From: Muraenolepis orangiensis
Taxonomy: Eukaryota; Chordata; Actinopteri; Gadiformes; Muraenolepididae
NCBI GenBank assembly: GCA_027704905.1
Contig: CM051005.1
Location: 7,540,626-7,604,625, forward strand
Length of the DNA: 64,000 nucleotides
Direction: 5' to 3'
Shown: positions 54,299-64,000 of the stretch, one piece after another
Numbering within the stretch: position 1 is the stretch's first letter
Layout of the letters: the number at the start of each line of letters is the position of its first letter
The notes under the pieces: generated by a model
Told to the model about the DNA's origin: nothing
Seen by the model: only the letters and a program-made list of their open reading frames with translations
The model's database searches: none
Made by a program: the position numbers and the translations under genes

Positions 54299-54960
54299 TT
54301 AAATCCTCAGACCAGTGTTTTTGAGAAACTTGAGGATCAGCTTGTTTATTTCATTTCTTGAGTTACTTGCGAATATTGCCTTGAAATCCATGTCCTTGAT
54401 GTTATGTTGTTCCAGTGCAGTTTTCAGAATGAGCCTTTGCCTTGAATATTCCGGGCAGCTAAAAAACACATGATGTATTGTCTCTGATTGTTGGCAACCG
54501 TCACAATTGCCATTTGGATGTTTTCCAATCAGATGCAGTGATGAGTTTAGTCCAGAGTGACCCATTTTTTATCCTGCTGATAATGCTCTGTTCTCTTCTA
54601 CTACTCCCCCAAGTGCTTTCCGTTCCTGCTTCCCTTTGTATCTGGTATAAATGTGGTCCTTTGGTGCTTCTGTCCCATAACGTTTGTCATTGTTGCTTGA
54701 TGACAACTTTTGTAACGGATTTGATTTCTGCTCTACTGATGGGTACCATAATATCCATCTGATTTGCTTTCAAACCACATTTTGCCAGTTGATCCACTAC
54801 CTCATTCCCTCTAATACCCACATGCGCTGGAACCCACACAAATTGAACAACAATTCCCAAATGGACTAACCTAAACATGATGTGTAAAATGTCATGTAAA
54901 ATATCCTGACGACATTCTGAAGAAAAGTTGTTTATACTCTCCAGAGCTTTCCTACTTTGA
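54299..54960 (-). mobile_element. LINE RNase H and C-terminal tail (I/Nimb-like)
   Basis: The minus strand reads LGIVVQFVWVPAHVGIRGNE and VVDQLAKCGLKANQMD (RNase H C-terminal part), then after a gap SGLNSSLHLIGKHPNGNCDG and CQQSETIHHVFFSCPEYSRQ to the stop at 54299. LINEs encoding RNase H of this kind belong to the I group. Truncated, with frameshifts. Confidence 0.75.
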
Positions 54961-55200
54961 CCTTTAACTCAGGAACATAAAATGCCCTGAGTTAAAGGTC
55001 AAAGTAGGAAAGCGAACGAGTGATCACATCGCAGTATACACAGTAGAGATGATGGCTATCTCACTAGCACTTCAGTGGATAGAGGAAGTACAGCCAATGA
55101 GAGTGGTCATTTGCTCTGACTCCAGCGCAGCTCTGGAGAGTATAAACAACTTTTCTTCAGAATGTCGTCAGGATATTTTACATGACATTTTACCAGTGGT
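54888..55200. repeat. Inverted duplication within the LINE RNase H region
   Basis: ctttcctactttgaccttta at 54950 pairs perfectly with its reverse complement ending at about 55012, with an 11-bp loop. gacattctgaagaaaagttg (54913) pairs with caacttttcttcagaatgtc (about 55148-55167). The right arm, plus strand, encodes EMMAISLALQWIEEVQPMRV and VICSDSSAALESINNF (RNase H N-terminal part). The left arm lacks about 115 bp of this. Confidence 0.85.
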
Positions 55201-55613
55201 GAAGCGTCAGGGCCTTCAAGGTATTCAGAGAAGACCCTGGAACTCTCAGATGAAACCAAAAAATCGAATTAATTGTATTAATAAAATGTAATACAATTTA
55301 ATAACATTTAATACAATTTAAATAAAATGAATAAATGAGAATCGTATCTGTGTTATATTACATTGTTACGTTGATTTGTTTGTCTTTCTCGGTCCATGCA
55401 CGACGCATTTGAGTGGTTTTGTGTTGGAAAAACAATGCAACCAATCAGATATGTTTCTGGGTTGCTGGGAAGAATATCCTTCAACGCTGACAACGTATTC
55501 CCGCTGACATTGGCCCAATTTGATCAACCAATCATATCGTGATTTGTAGCCAATGGGCGCGAGAGTGGATCTAGCGTAGTGTTACGTTTTCTACGTTGTT
55601 TTTTTTACGTCAA

Positions 55614-55905
55614 AATGGCAACAGGTGAAGATGATGTCGTTGCGGATTTATTGTCTGAACCATTTTCAAGACGACCATTTAATATTAAGATGGACATAAT
55701 TTAAAAAGGCCGTCCAACACCTGACAATCTGGAGCTGACTCAAGTACTTAAAGCAGGCTATGTTCGCCATTTTCAGAGTAGCAACTGGGAACGATCCCCG
55801 TGGCTAACGGGCTCTACTAGCCACAAGAGGCTCTACTGATGGGAGTGCTTGCTATTTGGGACCGACAAGAGAGCAGGGAATTGGAACTTATTTTGGATCT
55901 GAAAA
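55614..55905 (+). pseudogene. ZMYM1-like (TTF-finger hAT) fragment
   Basis: It reads MATGEDDVVADLLSEPFSRR, a stop at 55702-55704, then GRPTPDNLELTQVL, RHFQSSNWERSPWLTGSTSH and KRLYCWECLLFGTDKRAGNW. The segment SWLTG....LYCWECLLF is typical of the TTF-type zinc finger in ZMYM1-like hAT-derived proteins. No transposase core follows. Confidence 0.65.
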
Positions 55906-56166
55906 GCGATCATCTTTATGACCTGATGGTGGTCGAACAATTCATCCAGGAGGACAGGAGAATGGATTTGGTCTTTCAGTGAACATCATTGGTGAGTGAG
56001 ACTCATTTGTCTTTGCTGGTTTTGTCTCAGTGTTGCGTCTCGTTGAGCTGGTTGGTGCATTTTGTTCCCACACACTTGTTGACTGATTAGTTAATGGCTG
56101 TCTTGGGTTTGTTAAGCGTTGTTGTGCATTTGAATTGAGAGTTTGGACTTGATCTTTCTTTGCATC

Positions 56167-56357
56167 GCTTAACGTAACTAAGAGTTACAAAACCGCGATC
56201 AATAATCACCTAATTTGCATATGTCTTGTCATTAGCACTTTCACCTTTTCACTTTCATTTTGACAGGTGAAAGTGCTAATGACAAGACATATGCCAGAGA
56301 CATTTGGTGATTATTGATCGCTATTTTGGAACTTAAAGTTCCAAAGTTACGTTAAGC
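56167..56357. repeat. Fold-back element, about 85-bp arms
   Basis: gcttaacgtaact at 56167 pairs with gttacgttaagc ending 56357. Inner arms pair atatgtcttgtcattagcac and gtgctaatgacaagacatat around a loop of about 20 bp. It looks like a MITE or a hairpin-forming local duplication. Confidence 0.85.
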
Positions 56358-56599
56358 CTTTTCACGTGAAGCGTGTTAGACCGTCCCTTTAACCGATAGC
56401 CTGTGTGGTGGTCTGTGGTGGTCTGTTACTTCACTACATGGACACTGCTTTACAACTATGGTACACTTGGGAATTGGCTGCGACAATCTGATCTTCCTAA
56501 ATGAGGTAAGGCATAAAGTGACTCCTCCGTGACGTCCGTCTGACTAGAACAACTGAATTTTCGAATGGTGGTGGTGATGGTGTGGGTGGTGGTCTACAG

Positions 56600-56922
56600 C
56601 AGGGGTTCCCAAAGTGGGGGTCGCGGGACCCCGAGGGGGGGGGGGGTCGCGAGATGATTTCAGAATCCTCTTGATGTGACCATGAGGTTTTTATTGTTAA
56701 TAATAACGTGTGCATAGATATTTTTATATATGTACGGGTGACGAAAAAGGAATTTTGATTCCGACAGATTCACGACAGTATCATTTGGAGCTGAAAAAAA
56801 AAGCTGGTGAAGCTCTGCGCACATGTTGTTTTTAATGTTCCAGTCCCTCCGGTGATAGTGGGGGGGGGGGGGGGGGGGTCTGTTATGTTGGGGGTCGCGG
56901 CTGAAAAGTTGTGGAACCCCTG
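56600..56922. mobile_element. hAT MITE (323 bp)
   Basis: Ends caggggttcccaaa and ttgtggaacccctg. The 8-bp target duplication GTCTACAG lies at 56592-56599 and 56923-56930. G-runs (56635-56646, 56861-56878) lie near both ends. No coding capacity. It adjoins LINE RNase H sequence. Confidence 0.92.
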
Positions 56923-56930
56923 GTCTACAG

Positions 56931-57089
56931 AAGGTCCAGTTGTGATAGACACGCTTCGCCACTGCATTTTACACATCATGTTTAGGTTATTCCATTTGGG
57001 AATTGTTGTTCAATTTGTGTGGGTTCCAGCGCATGTGGGTATTAGAGGGAATGAGGTAGTGGATCAACTGGCAAAATGTGGTTTGAAAG
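56931..57089 (+). mobile_element. LINE RNase H fragment
   Basis: Encodes LGIVVQFVWVPAHVGIRGNE and VVDQLAKCGLK, the same segment as 54299-54960, then ends where LTR sequence begins (tgtagtataattt). Confidence 0.8.
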
Positions 57090-57230
57090 TGTAGTATAAT
57101 TTCTACTCGGTGGAATAAGAATCTTTCTCAGAGGTCCGGATACTAAGTTCAAGGTGTTTATTGAACAAAGCATCAAATGAAAGCATCTGCTGCAGCAAGT
57201 TTATGGCTCAAACGGTTTGAGCCATAAACT
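57090..57230 (-). mobile_element. Inverted LTR end fragment joined at a 35-bp palindrome
   Basis: 57090-57198 repeats, in inverted orientation, the last about 110 bp of the LTR at 57231-60217. The join is aagtttatggctcaaac, g and its reverse complement (57197-57231). Confidence 0.75.
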
Positions 57231-57362
57231 TGTGACGTGACGATGAAGACACCGTGACCAACCAGAGTGCTGGTTGTACCTCTCAGACCAATAGTATTAA
57301 GTTGATGTTTGTTACTTTGACCACTAGGAGTAGTGGATGTTCTATGATGCTATTGTCTATAT

Positions 57363-60042
57363 CAGGGGTGCCCAAATACTTCCCGATGGAGGGCCAAAAT
57401 TGAACGTGAGGGGAGGGCCGAGGGCCAAAATGATAATTTTGCAGTACATTAAGTGTGCGGTAAATATATGAGTGCAGTACGTTAAGCATACGTGTGCAAA
57501 ATAAACACTATATCACAAAGTCATTTTGAAAAATGAATGGCACTGTTTATTGTGCTTCACATTTAGGTCAATAAAATTACATAACATCGATCTGGCTTCT
57601 TTAAATTAAACAAATAACTGAAGCACTATGAAATATTTGTGGACAGGTATGGAACATTACCAGTCCTTGGGCCTACCATACTCCCAGGTGACACAATGAC
57701 TGTATTCTGCCTGTAGTAGTCCAATCAGTGGGAAACATGAAGCCTGTTCTTGGTTTTTAAAAGCCTCTCAATATCAGGTTCAAGCTGACTAACTGACAAA
57801 GTGAGAATGTCATGTAGGTGAGTGTCAGATAAAGCATTCCTCAGTTTGGACTTGTTAAGATTCATAAGGCTGAAAGCCTGCTCACAGACATAAGTACTTC
57901 CAAAGAGGGATAACATAACCTGGGCATGTTTGCGGATCTTGCCATATCTGTGTGCGGGAATAGACCTGTAAAAGTCTTGTAAGGAAAGCTCTCTGAACCT
58001 GCTATGGAGGTCTGAATCAGACTGAAGTTCCAAAAGTTCCATTTGAAGCTCCTCACTGACTGCATCCACATTCACAGAAAAAGGTTGAGCAAACAGCTCA
58101 AATGCTGTTGTATTTCCACGAAAATCTTCAAAGCGATGGTCAAACTCCACCTCAAGATTGTTGAGAATGTCGAGGTATTTTGGTGTGTCTTCCTCCATCA
58201 ACCCAACTTCTCTGAGGCTGGGGAAATGTGCCAAATTTCCTGAAAATACAGACACAAAGACAAAAGCAGCAATGTAAGATGCAAGGTTGTTCATGAAATG
58301 AAATACCAATCATCAATCAAATGGTGGGCAGGGGATATATTTTGTTTTGTTTATGGCTGCAGTAGACTATGAAAAGCAATACAACTACTGTTTTGGATTT
58401 AATGCCTGGTTTTAAAAAGAACATCTATTTTCCACCAACACAAAGTATACATGCATCACAAACAATATATCTATGATAGCATGGTTGTGACAACAAGCGT
58501 AATACATTGTTTTATGTTCAATAAAATATTAAAGTTAGATCTCACCTGTTGAAAGATGTCTGCTAAGCAGCTGGAGCTTTTGCTTGAAGGCTTTGACATG
58601 GTCATACATCTGCGTGATCATCTGGTCTCTCCCTTGGAGCTGAAGATTGAGGATATTCAGCAGCTCTGTGATGTCCACAAGAAAAGCCAGGTCTGCAAGC
58701 CAGTGACTGTCCGTGGGCACTTGGATGTTGTTCGTCTTCGTGGCTTGAAACTCCCTTATTTCCTCGCGCAGATCAAAGAAACGCCGCAAAACTTTCCCAC
58801 GGCTCAACCACCGCACCTCCTGATGGTACAATACATCACCATACTGGGCATCCATCTCATCAAGCAGAGCTTTGAATTGACGGTGTGAGAGGGCCTTCGA
58901 GCGAATATTGTTGACAATGGCGACGACATCCTGCATTACGTTTTTCAAGCCCATGTTTTTAGCGCACAGTTGCTCCTGATGCAAAATACAATGGTACTTT
59001 AAAATCGAGCCACCAAACTCGGAGACCTTGTCCGACACAAGTGCAGTTAGCCCTGCTCGCTTACCGACCATGGCGGGGGCTCCATCAGTCGTGATGCCAG
59101 ATAGGGTTTCCCACTTCAAATCGTTCTTGTCCATAACTCGCTCCACTGCCATAAAAATATCGACACCTTTTGTTGTCCCTTTCAATGTTTCAAGCCCCGC
59201 TAGTTCTTGACACACTTCAAAGTCCTCATTGACGCCTCGCAAAAACACCAGCAACTGTGCTGAGTCGGACACGTCGGTGCTTTCATCGCACGCAATGGAG
59301 AAGGCAGAAAAGTGACTTGCTCTTTGGGCTATCTGACCTCGAACGTCTTCGGCCATGTCCTCGACGCGGCGGGTGACAGTGTTCCGTGACAGGCTTATTT
59401 GAGAAAATACACGCATCTGATTTGGACACACATCTTGGGCAGCAATTGTCAAACACTCCTTGACGAAATCACCCGCTGCAAAAGCTCGCCCACTTCTCAC
59501 GATTGCATTGCTGATGCGATAACTAGCCCGAGTGGCATTTTCTTGTGCAGTCGACGGCTGAAGTAGAGTTCGCTGCTGGGTGGTTAGCTTTGTTAGCAAG
59601 TCTGCTAACTTGACCTTGCGATGTTCTCCAGTGTACTTTGCGAACTCAGCCGCATGCTTAGTTAGATAGTGACGGCGAATGTTGTATTCTTTTGAAACAG
59701 CGACCCTCTGCTTACAAACCAGACACACTGCATTTGAATCTACCTCAGTAAAAAAATAATCCTGCTCCCAAGTCTTTTTAAATTTTCGTTTGTCTGTGTG
59801 CCACAGCCTACTACGCTCCATCCTTGAATCCTCTCACTCACTGGTCTTGGGCGTTATCGGATAGCTAGGAGCTGACTGGAGCTCAACAGCGCCACCCTAT
59901 GGCATTATTTGGTAGTGCGCCATTAAATCATTTTCAACAAGAGCTTCCGAGCGTTTATGGCGGGACAGTGGGGAAGGCACGGGCCAAATATAAGCGGTCG
60001 CGGGCCAAGTTTGGCCCGCGGGCCCCAATTTGGGCAGCCATG
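57363..60042 (-). mobile_element. Complete hAT transposon (2680 bp)
   Basis: Termini caggggtgcccaaat and its imperfect complement attt-gggcagccatg. The 8-bp target duplication GTCTATAT lies at 57355-57362 and 60043-60050, with no mismatch. It contains an uninterrupted two-exon transposase gene on the minus strand. Subterminal ggcccgcggg/ccgagggcc words lie at both ends. Confidence 0.93.
57725..59821 (-). CDS. hAT transposase (596 residues, intact)
   Basis: Exon 1 is 58546-59821 and exon 2 is 57725-58239; donor gtgaga and acceptor ttttcag keep frame. It starts MERSRLWHTDKRKFKKTWEQ. A BED-like zinc finger follows (CLVCKQRVAVSKEYNIRRHY, then TKHAAEF; about residues 33-65). The RNase-H-like core has its first Asp in FSIACDESTDVSDSAQLLVF (about residue 190) and its second in GITTDGAPAMVGKRAGL, followed by KYHCILHQEQLC. 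The C-terminal dimerisation region in exon 2 includes LSLFGSTYVCEQAFSLMNLN. The layout is that of GTF2IRD2-like / ZBED-like hAT proteins. No stop or frameshift, unlike the other hAT copy here, so it may be recent or still able to move. It could instead be domesticated, but the perfect flanking duplication argues against that. Confidence 0.9.
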
Positions 60043-60217
60043 GTCTATATAATGTTTGGTAAAGGAGCGCGTCGCCAGTTCTGCGAATTGGCATGGCAGG
60101 CTCCATCTCGCTGCAGCAGATGCTTTCATTTGATGCTTTGTTCAATAAACACCTTGAACTTAGTATCCGGACCTCTGAGAAAGATTCTTATTCCACCGAG
60201 TAGAAATTATACTACAC

Positions 60218-60640
60218 AACCATGGTGGAACAGCTGATAACACTGTCGGACTAATATTCCATTCTTTAACTTTGAATTCCTTACATAATTCCGTAACACA
60301 AACACAAAAACTTACTTTTTGTTACTTTCCCAACTTGTTTTTACAGATTGTTTAGTAGGGTGAGTATCATTATGGCCCTGTAGATTTGCCCAGTAATTAA
60401 CAATTAACTGTTTCCTCCTCAAAAAAAAATGGTATTTCTCCGACCTCTACCTGAAGTGCCAACACTGTAGTAGATCTGACTGCCCCACAACACATCCTTA
60501 GTGCTTGTGCCTGGACTCTATCAAATTTTTGAAGAGAAGAGTATGCAGCTGAACCATACACTACTGATTGGTGTTCGCGGTGCTTATACCTATATAAGGA
60601 AAGAACGGAAGATGTCATTAAGGCTGGCTGTGTTTCAAGT
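60218..60640 (-). mobile_element. LINE reverse-transcriptase C-terminal fragment (I/Nimb-like)
   Basis: The minus strand at 60397-60618 reads MTSSVLSLYRYKHREHQSVV, YGSAAYSSLQKFDRVQAQAL, RMCCGAVRSTTVLALQVEVG. It is the thumb region preceding RNase H in the LINE family also seen at 54299-55200 and 56931-57089. Confidence 0.7.
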
Positions 60641-60815
60641 CAAGTATAAAGCAGTGATGTGAAAATGTTATATGCAATACCCGACGACAGACAGCAGTTA
60701 TAAAATAAAAATAAGATAAAAATAGAATAAAAATAGAATAAAGTTAAAAAATAAAAATGCAATTTATAAAATGCAAAATATCAGCACAGAAAAGAGCAAT
60801 ATGTATATGTTGACA
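60640..60815 (-). mobile_element. L2 LINE 3'UTR fragment
   Basis: Matches 27205-27410 (cagtgatgtgaaaatgttat, acgacagacagcagttataa, gcaatttataaaatgcaaaa). 60816-61060 beyond it shows no gene. Confidence 0.75.
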
Positions 60816-61144
60816 GTCACATGTGTAGCAAGAAACTGGTCATGACGACGAGGTCTTATTTAGCCTTAACTGGCGTGGTTTATTTTCATATGTGCATTGC
60901 ACCACTTGACCCGCTCTCCGTGAGAGCTAGAGAGAGAGATAGAAGGGGAGGGAACAATCCCTTATATCTGACGTCAGCTACAATAGCTGCGCCTCCTTAC
61001 GCCTATAGCGCCCTCTTACTGTGGAACAGTTATAGCCTTCAGTTCAACCCTCTTACCCTCCTTTATCGGGTATGTCTCGGTGTGAGAGCACATTGTGTTG
61101 AGTAAGACAGACATACACACTGAATATGAGAGACACAAATATCC

Positions 61145-61659
<515 letters not shown>

Positions 61660-61660
<1 letters not shown>

Positions 61661-62020
61661 CCTCTGAAAACGTTGGTTTAAAACATCAAAATCTGGGTTT
61701 AAACTTTTTATTATATTTTTTGTTAGTGCTGTATGACAGTTTGAATTGTGGAAAATCCTAAACCCAACCCAATAGCATTTGTGCTTGAGCATCAAGGGTA
61801 AAAAACTAATATTTTAACAATCTACACAAGTTTCCCAAACTTAAGAATTCCGAGGCCAAATTAGAAATCTGAAAATCTTTTGGGGCCAACCCAAACCTTT
61901 ATTCACAACTCTGATCAAAACACCACAGTATATATATATATTTAGATATATTTTAAATACAGTTTTATTCATTTCTTCTTATTATTTTTGTATCATTTGA
62001 ACATTGAATCAAGCCAACAC
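61660..62020. repeat. Duplicate of 20830-21072 plus 22005-22080 without the LINE
   Basis: Follows the right-arm sequence (ccctctgaaaacgttggttt, acatcaaaatctgggtttaa, ctacacaagtttcccaaact) to aaacctttattcacaactct, then the caccacagtatatatatata segment. The LINE present at 21073-22016 is absent, so this is an empty target site. Confidence 0.85.
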
Positions 62021-62026
62021 TTGCAT

Positions 62027-62470
62027 ACACTGTAAAAAAACAAACGTTGTTTTTACGGTAAAAACCTGGCAGCTTTGTTGCCAGAATAATGATGTAAAAA
62101 ATATGGTAAACTGTAAACAACTTTACAGAACAACGTGTATATTTTACAGTTTAAAACAGTTGTAATTTACATCTTAAATCTGTAATTTCAACAGCCCTTT
62201 TCTGCTGAATTAGCATGATCACGTTGCTATTAAACTGATTATTTCAGTAAGATTTACATGCAGTTGTTGTCTATTGTACATTGAATCCCATTCAATTTTA
62301 CAGAAAAATACCAAACAAATAACACTGTTTAACTGTAAAAGCATCAGTGTAATGCTGTAATTTAACTGAATTTTCCCGCAAATTGTAATCAAAAGTTGTG
62401 TATAATTTAGTGTATTTTGCCGTAGTAATGACGAGTTTTACGGTGAAAGCAACCTCTAACTACTGCAATT
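62027..62470. mobile_element. Non-autonomous fish element (tacactgtaaaa type)
   Basis: Starts tacactgtaaaaaaacaaac with tttttacggtaaaaacctgg and ttgttgccagaataatgatg, a well-known teleost repeat opening, and ends near ttttacggtgaaagcaac. It is rich in ttacagt/actgtaa words. Boundaries uncertain; 62471-63300 is AT-rich with a TA run at 62811-62830 and no gene. Confidence 0.5.
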
Positions 62471-63302
62471 TTAATTTTCTGTAAAATGTATTTATTACAA
62501 TTAAAATGCAGCAAAAACTGTTCTATGAATAACAATCTCAAATATATAGTATAAAAGCGCCTGTAAGGATTATTGCTCAGTGGAAAAAAAATGTTTTTCC
62601 TATACATTAGTCAGATTGAAAGATTTCATTTAAACTACACTGCCTTCGTATATATATGTTTGACTATTACCAGAAATGTGAAGAATGTAATCCAGGGTAC
62701 ACAGATTAAGCATTTAAAATTAAAAATGCAAAGCTAGATAAACCTCAAGAGCCACTGTATTAAAAATTGAAAAAATTCCAACAAGAACTTGCCTTTCCAA
62801 GAATTTATTATATATATATATATATATATAATAGCAGTGATCAAAAACATCTGTCATTTCTCAACATACATATTGGTAAAACATACAAACTAAGGCTGCA
62901 CAATAAACAAACTTCAAGCTGAACAAAGTTGAGAGGTTACTTACAAATGATTTATGGGAAATAATGTTTATAAAACAAAAAACAAAACAAAACCACCCAG
63001 TGGAGTGTAACACGTCAACATTTTTACACTCAACAGTGATGTCCTGAGCTTTTACATCCACATAAACCAACCGAAGATTGTTTAAGCAACTTCACTTTGT
63101 AACAGCAAACCCCAAGAGTGGCTACAATGACCTTAAAATAATAGTTTGACATTTTGAGAGTTACATATTGCATTTTTTAAAATTAGTTAAAAGAACAATT
63201 TAACTAGAAAAAAGGCACTTCAAATTTTAACTACGATTTAAACAATCAAACAAACTGTAACTTGGGCACATCGCCACATGCCATTGATCTTACTGTCCAT
63301 AT

Positions 63303-63802
63303 TCAGACATCACGCCACTCATGGTCCGAAAGTTCCTGTATCAAGGTGAGGACTCTCGGGTTCACCTGAAGACGGGATGCGCGTGTCTTCTCCACTTTGG
63401 TGCCCTTCTCTGGGTTGATGGAGAAAAAACACCTTAAAATAGAAAAACAAACAAACAACAGAATTAATAATGAAATAGCTTGCCTAACAACAAAAAAATT
63501 CACATCAATCTTATTATTTTGAAGCCAAAATGACAATTATCTTAAGCCCCAATTCACTGAAGCAGCTGCTTTAGATTTGTTGCAGTTTAATAAAATAAAT
63601 TGTTGGATAAAACCCATCCCAAAAAACACATACCTCTGGACAAACTCCAGGGTGGATGCCAGCTCTGACGGGTAGGCGATGTTGAAGCAATAATAGCTCC
63701 CAAACATCATGGACAGGGCAGAAACCAAGGAGGGGATGTTGTCCTGTACTATGTTTCGATCCACACTCAGCATGTATCGCTTTGAAGAATAGCATGATCG
63801 TC
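63303..63802 (-). CDS. C-terminal exons of a multi-copy fish family gene
   Basis: Two exons: 63634-63802 (acceptor ttttttag; SCYSSKRYMLSVDRNIVQDN, IPSLVSALSMMFGSYYCFNI and AYPSELASTLEFVQ) and 63303-63432 (acceptor ttttaag; CFFSINPEKGTKVEKTRASR, LQVNPRVLTLIQEL, stop). They join in frame to give VQRCFFSINPEKGTK. Upstream exons lie beyond the window. The pair resembles the C-terminus of fish proteins often called SAMD3-like or uncharacterised; role unknown. A related, broken C-terminal exon is at 254-573 on the opposite strand. Confidence 0.6.
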
Positions 63803-64000
63803 CTAAAAAAGAAGAAAAACACAATTCAAACTAAATTAAAACAAGACTTGTCTTCCTGAAACATTTCACAAAACAATTTTAGCACATATGTTATTACATT
63901 TTAAGGTCTGTTAAATTGCTCTCACCATCAATACAAAAATGTATGTATGTGTATTTGCAGGTTAAGGGGAGATAAAGGGGATAGTTTAGGGGATAGTTCA

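Larger units (their letters stand above)
57231..60217 (+). mobile_element. Solo LTR interrupted by a hAT transposon
   Basis: LTR sequence is 57231-57362 (tgtgacgtgacgatgaagac...) and 60051-60217 (...gtagaaattatactaca), about 299 bp in all, matching the uninterrupted copy at 48524-48828. The hAT lies exactly in the TATA-like stretch tctatataatg. Confidence 0.85.

Overview
This is eukaryotic DNA, almost certainly from a teleost fish. It has split genes with good splice sites, a caspase-8 / CATIP / CARD-caspase gene cluster, dense fish-type transposons (L2-group and Rex3 LINEs, Ty3/gypsy LTR elements, hAT and PIF/Harbinger DNA transposons) and very long CA/GT microsatellites. Nothing is prokaryotic: no operons and no CRISPR. 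The sequence contains one assembly gap of exactly 1000 N (16190-17189).

Three host genes lie in tandem on the minus strand. casp8 (39533-42978) has eleven exons giving an uninterrupted 488-residue reading with two death-effector domains and an intact caspase domain. catip (43825-48484) has nine exons giving 345 residues. A CARD-containing caspase of the fish CARD-caspase-8 type (49832-51963) has four exons but carries a one-base frameshift in its large exon. A repeat-containing gene of unknown function (52255-53136) lies head to head with the CARD caspase. At each end of the window is a C-terminal fragment of one multi-copy fish family: 254-573 plus, with an internal stop, and 63303-63802 minus, intact as far as seen.

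The left half (1-38 kb) is accessory, duplicated sequence. A diverged inverted duplication occupies about 10.93-16.19 kb and 18.34-23.3 kb, with the gap at its centre. Each arm carries, in mirror order, a LINE 3' fragment, a broken casp8 DED region, another LINE, a double-stranded-RNA-binding-domain (dsRBD) gene fragment, a short-period satellite and a gypsy 3' end with LTR. In the left arm a CARD-caspase exon is fused upstream of the casp8 5' region. A second inverted duplication links 1.46-2.87 kb with 38.24-39.54 kb and includes the casp8 terminal exon. Between these lie L2 LINEs (7.0-9.9 and 26.9-29.7 kb), a coding fragment with a perfect 24 x 45 bp in-frame array (25346-26425), a hAT element (29673-30993), a gypsy pol remnant (32.1-33.7 kb) and a 3.6-kb hAT-ended element carrying exons of a YqaJ/SWIM-like gene (33716-37307).

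The right end (53-62 kb) is again mobile DNA. It includes a structurally complete hAT transposon (57363-60042) with a two-exon 596-residue transposase, inserted in the TATA region of a solo LTR. All four hAT elements with readable target duplications have TA at positions 4-5, the Buster-type preference. I did not find a convincing new defence or regulatory system. The strongest unusual signals are the repeated exon shuffling of death-domain caspase genes by inverted duplication, the in-frame 24-copy array, and the intact hAT.
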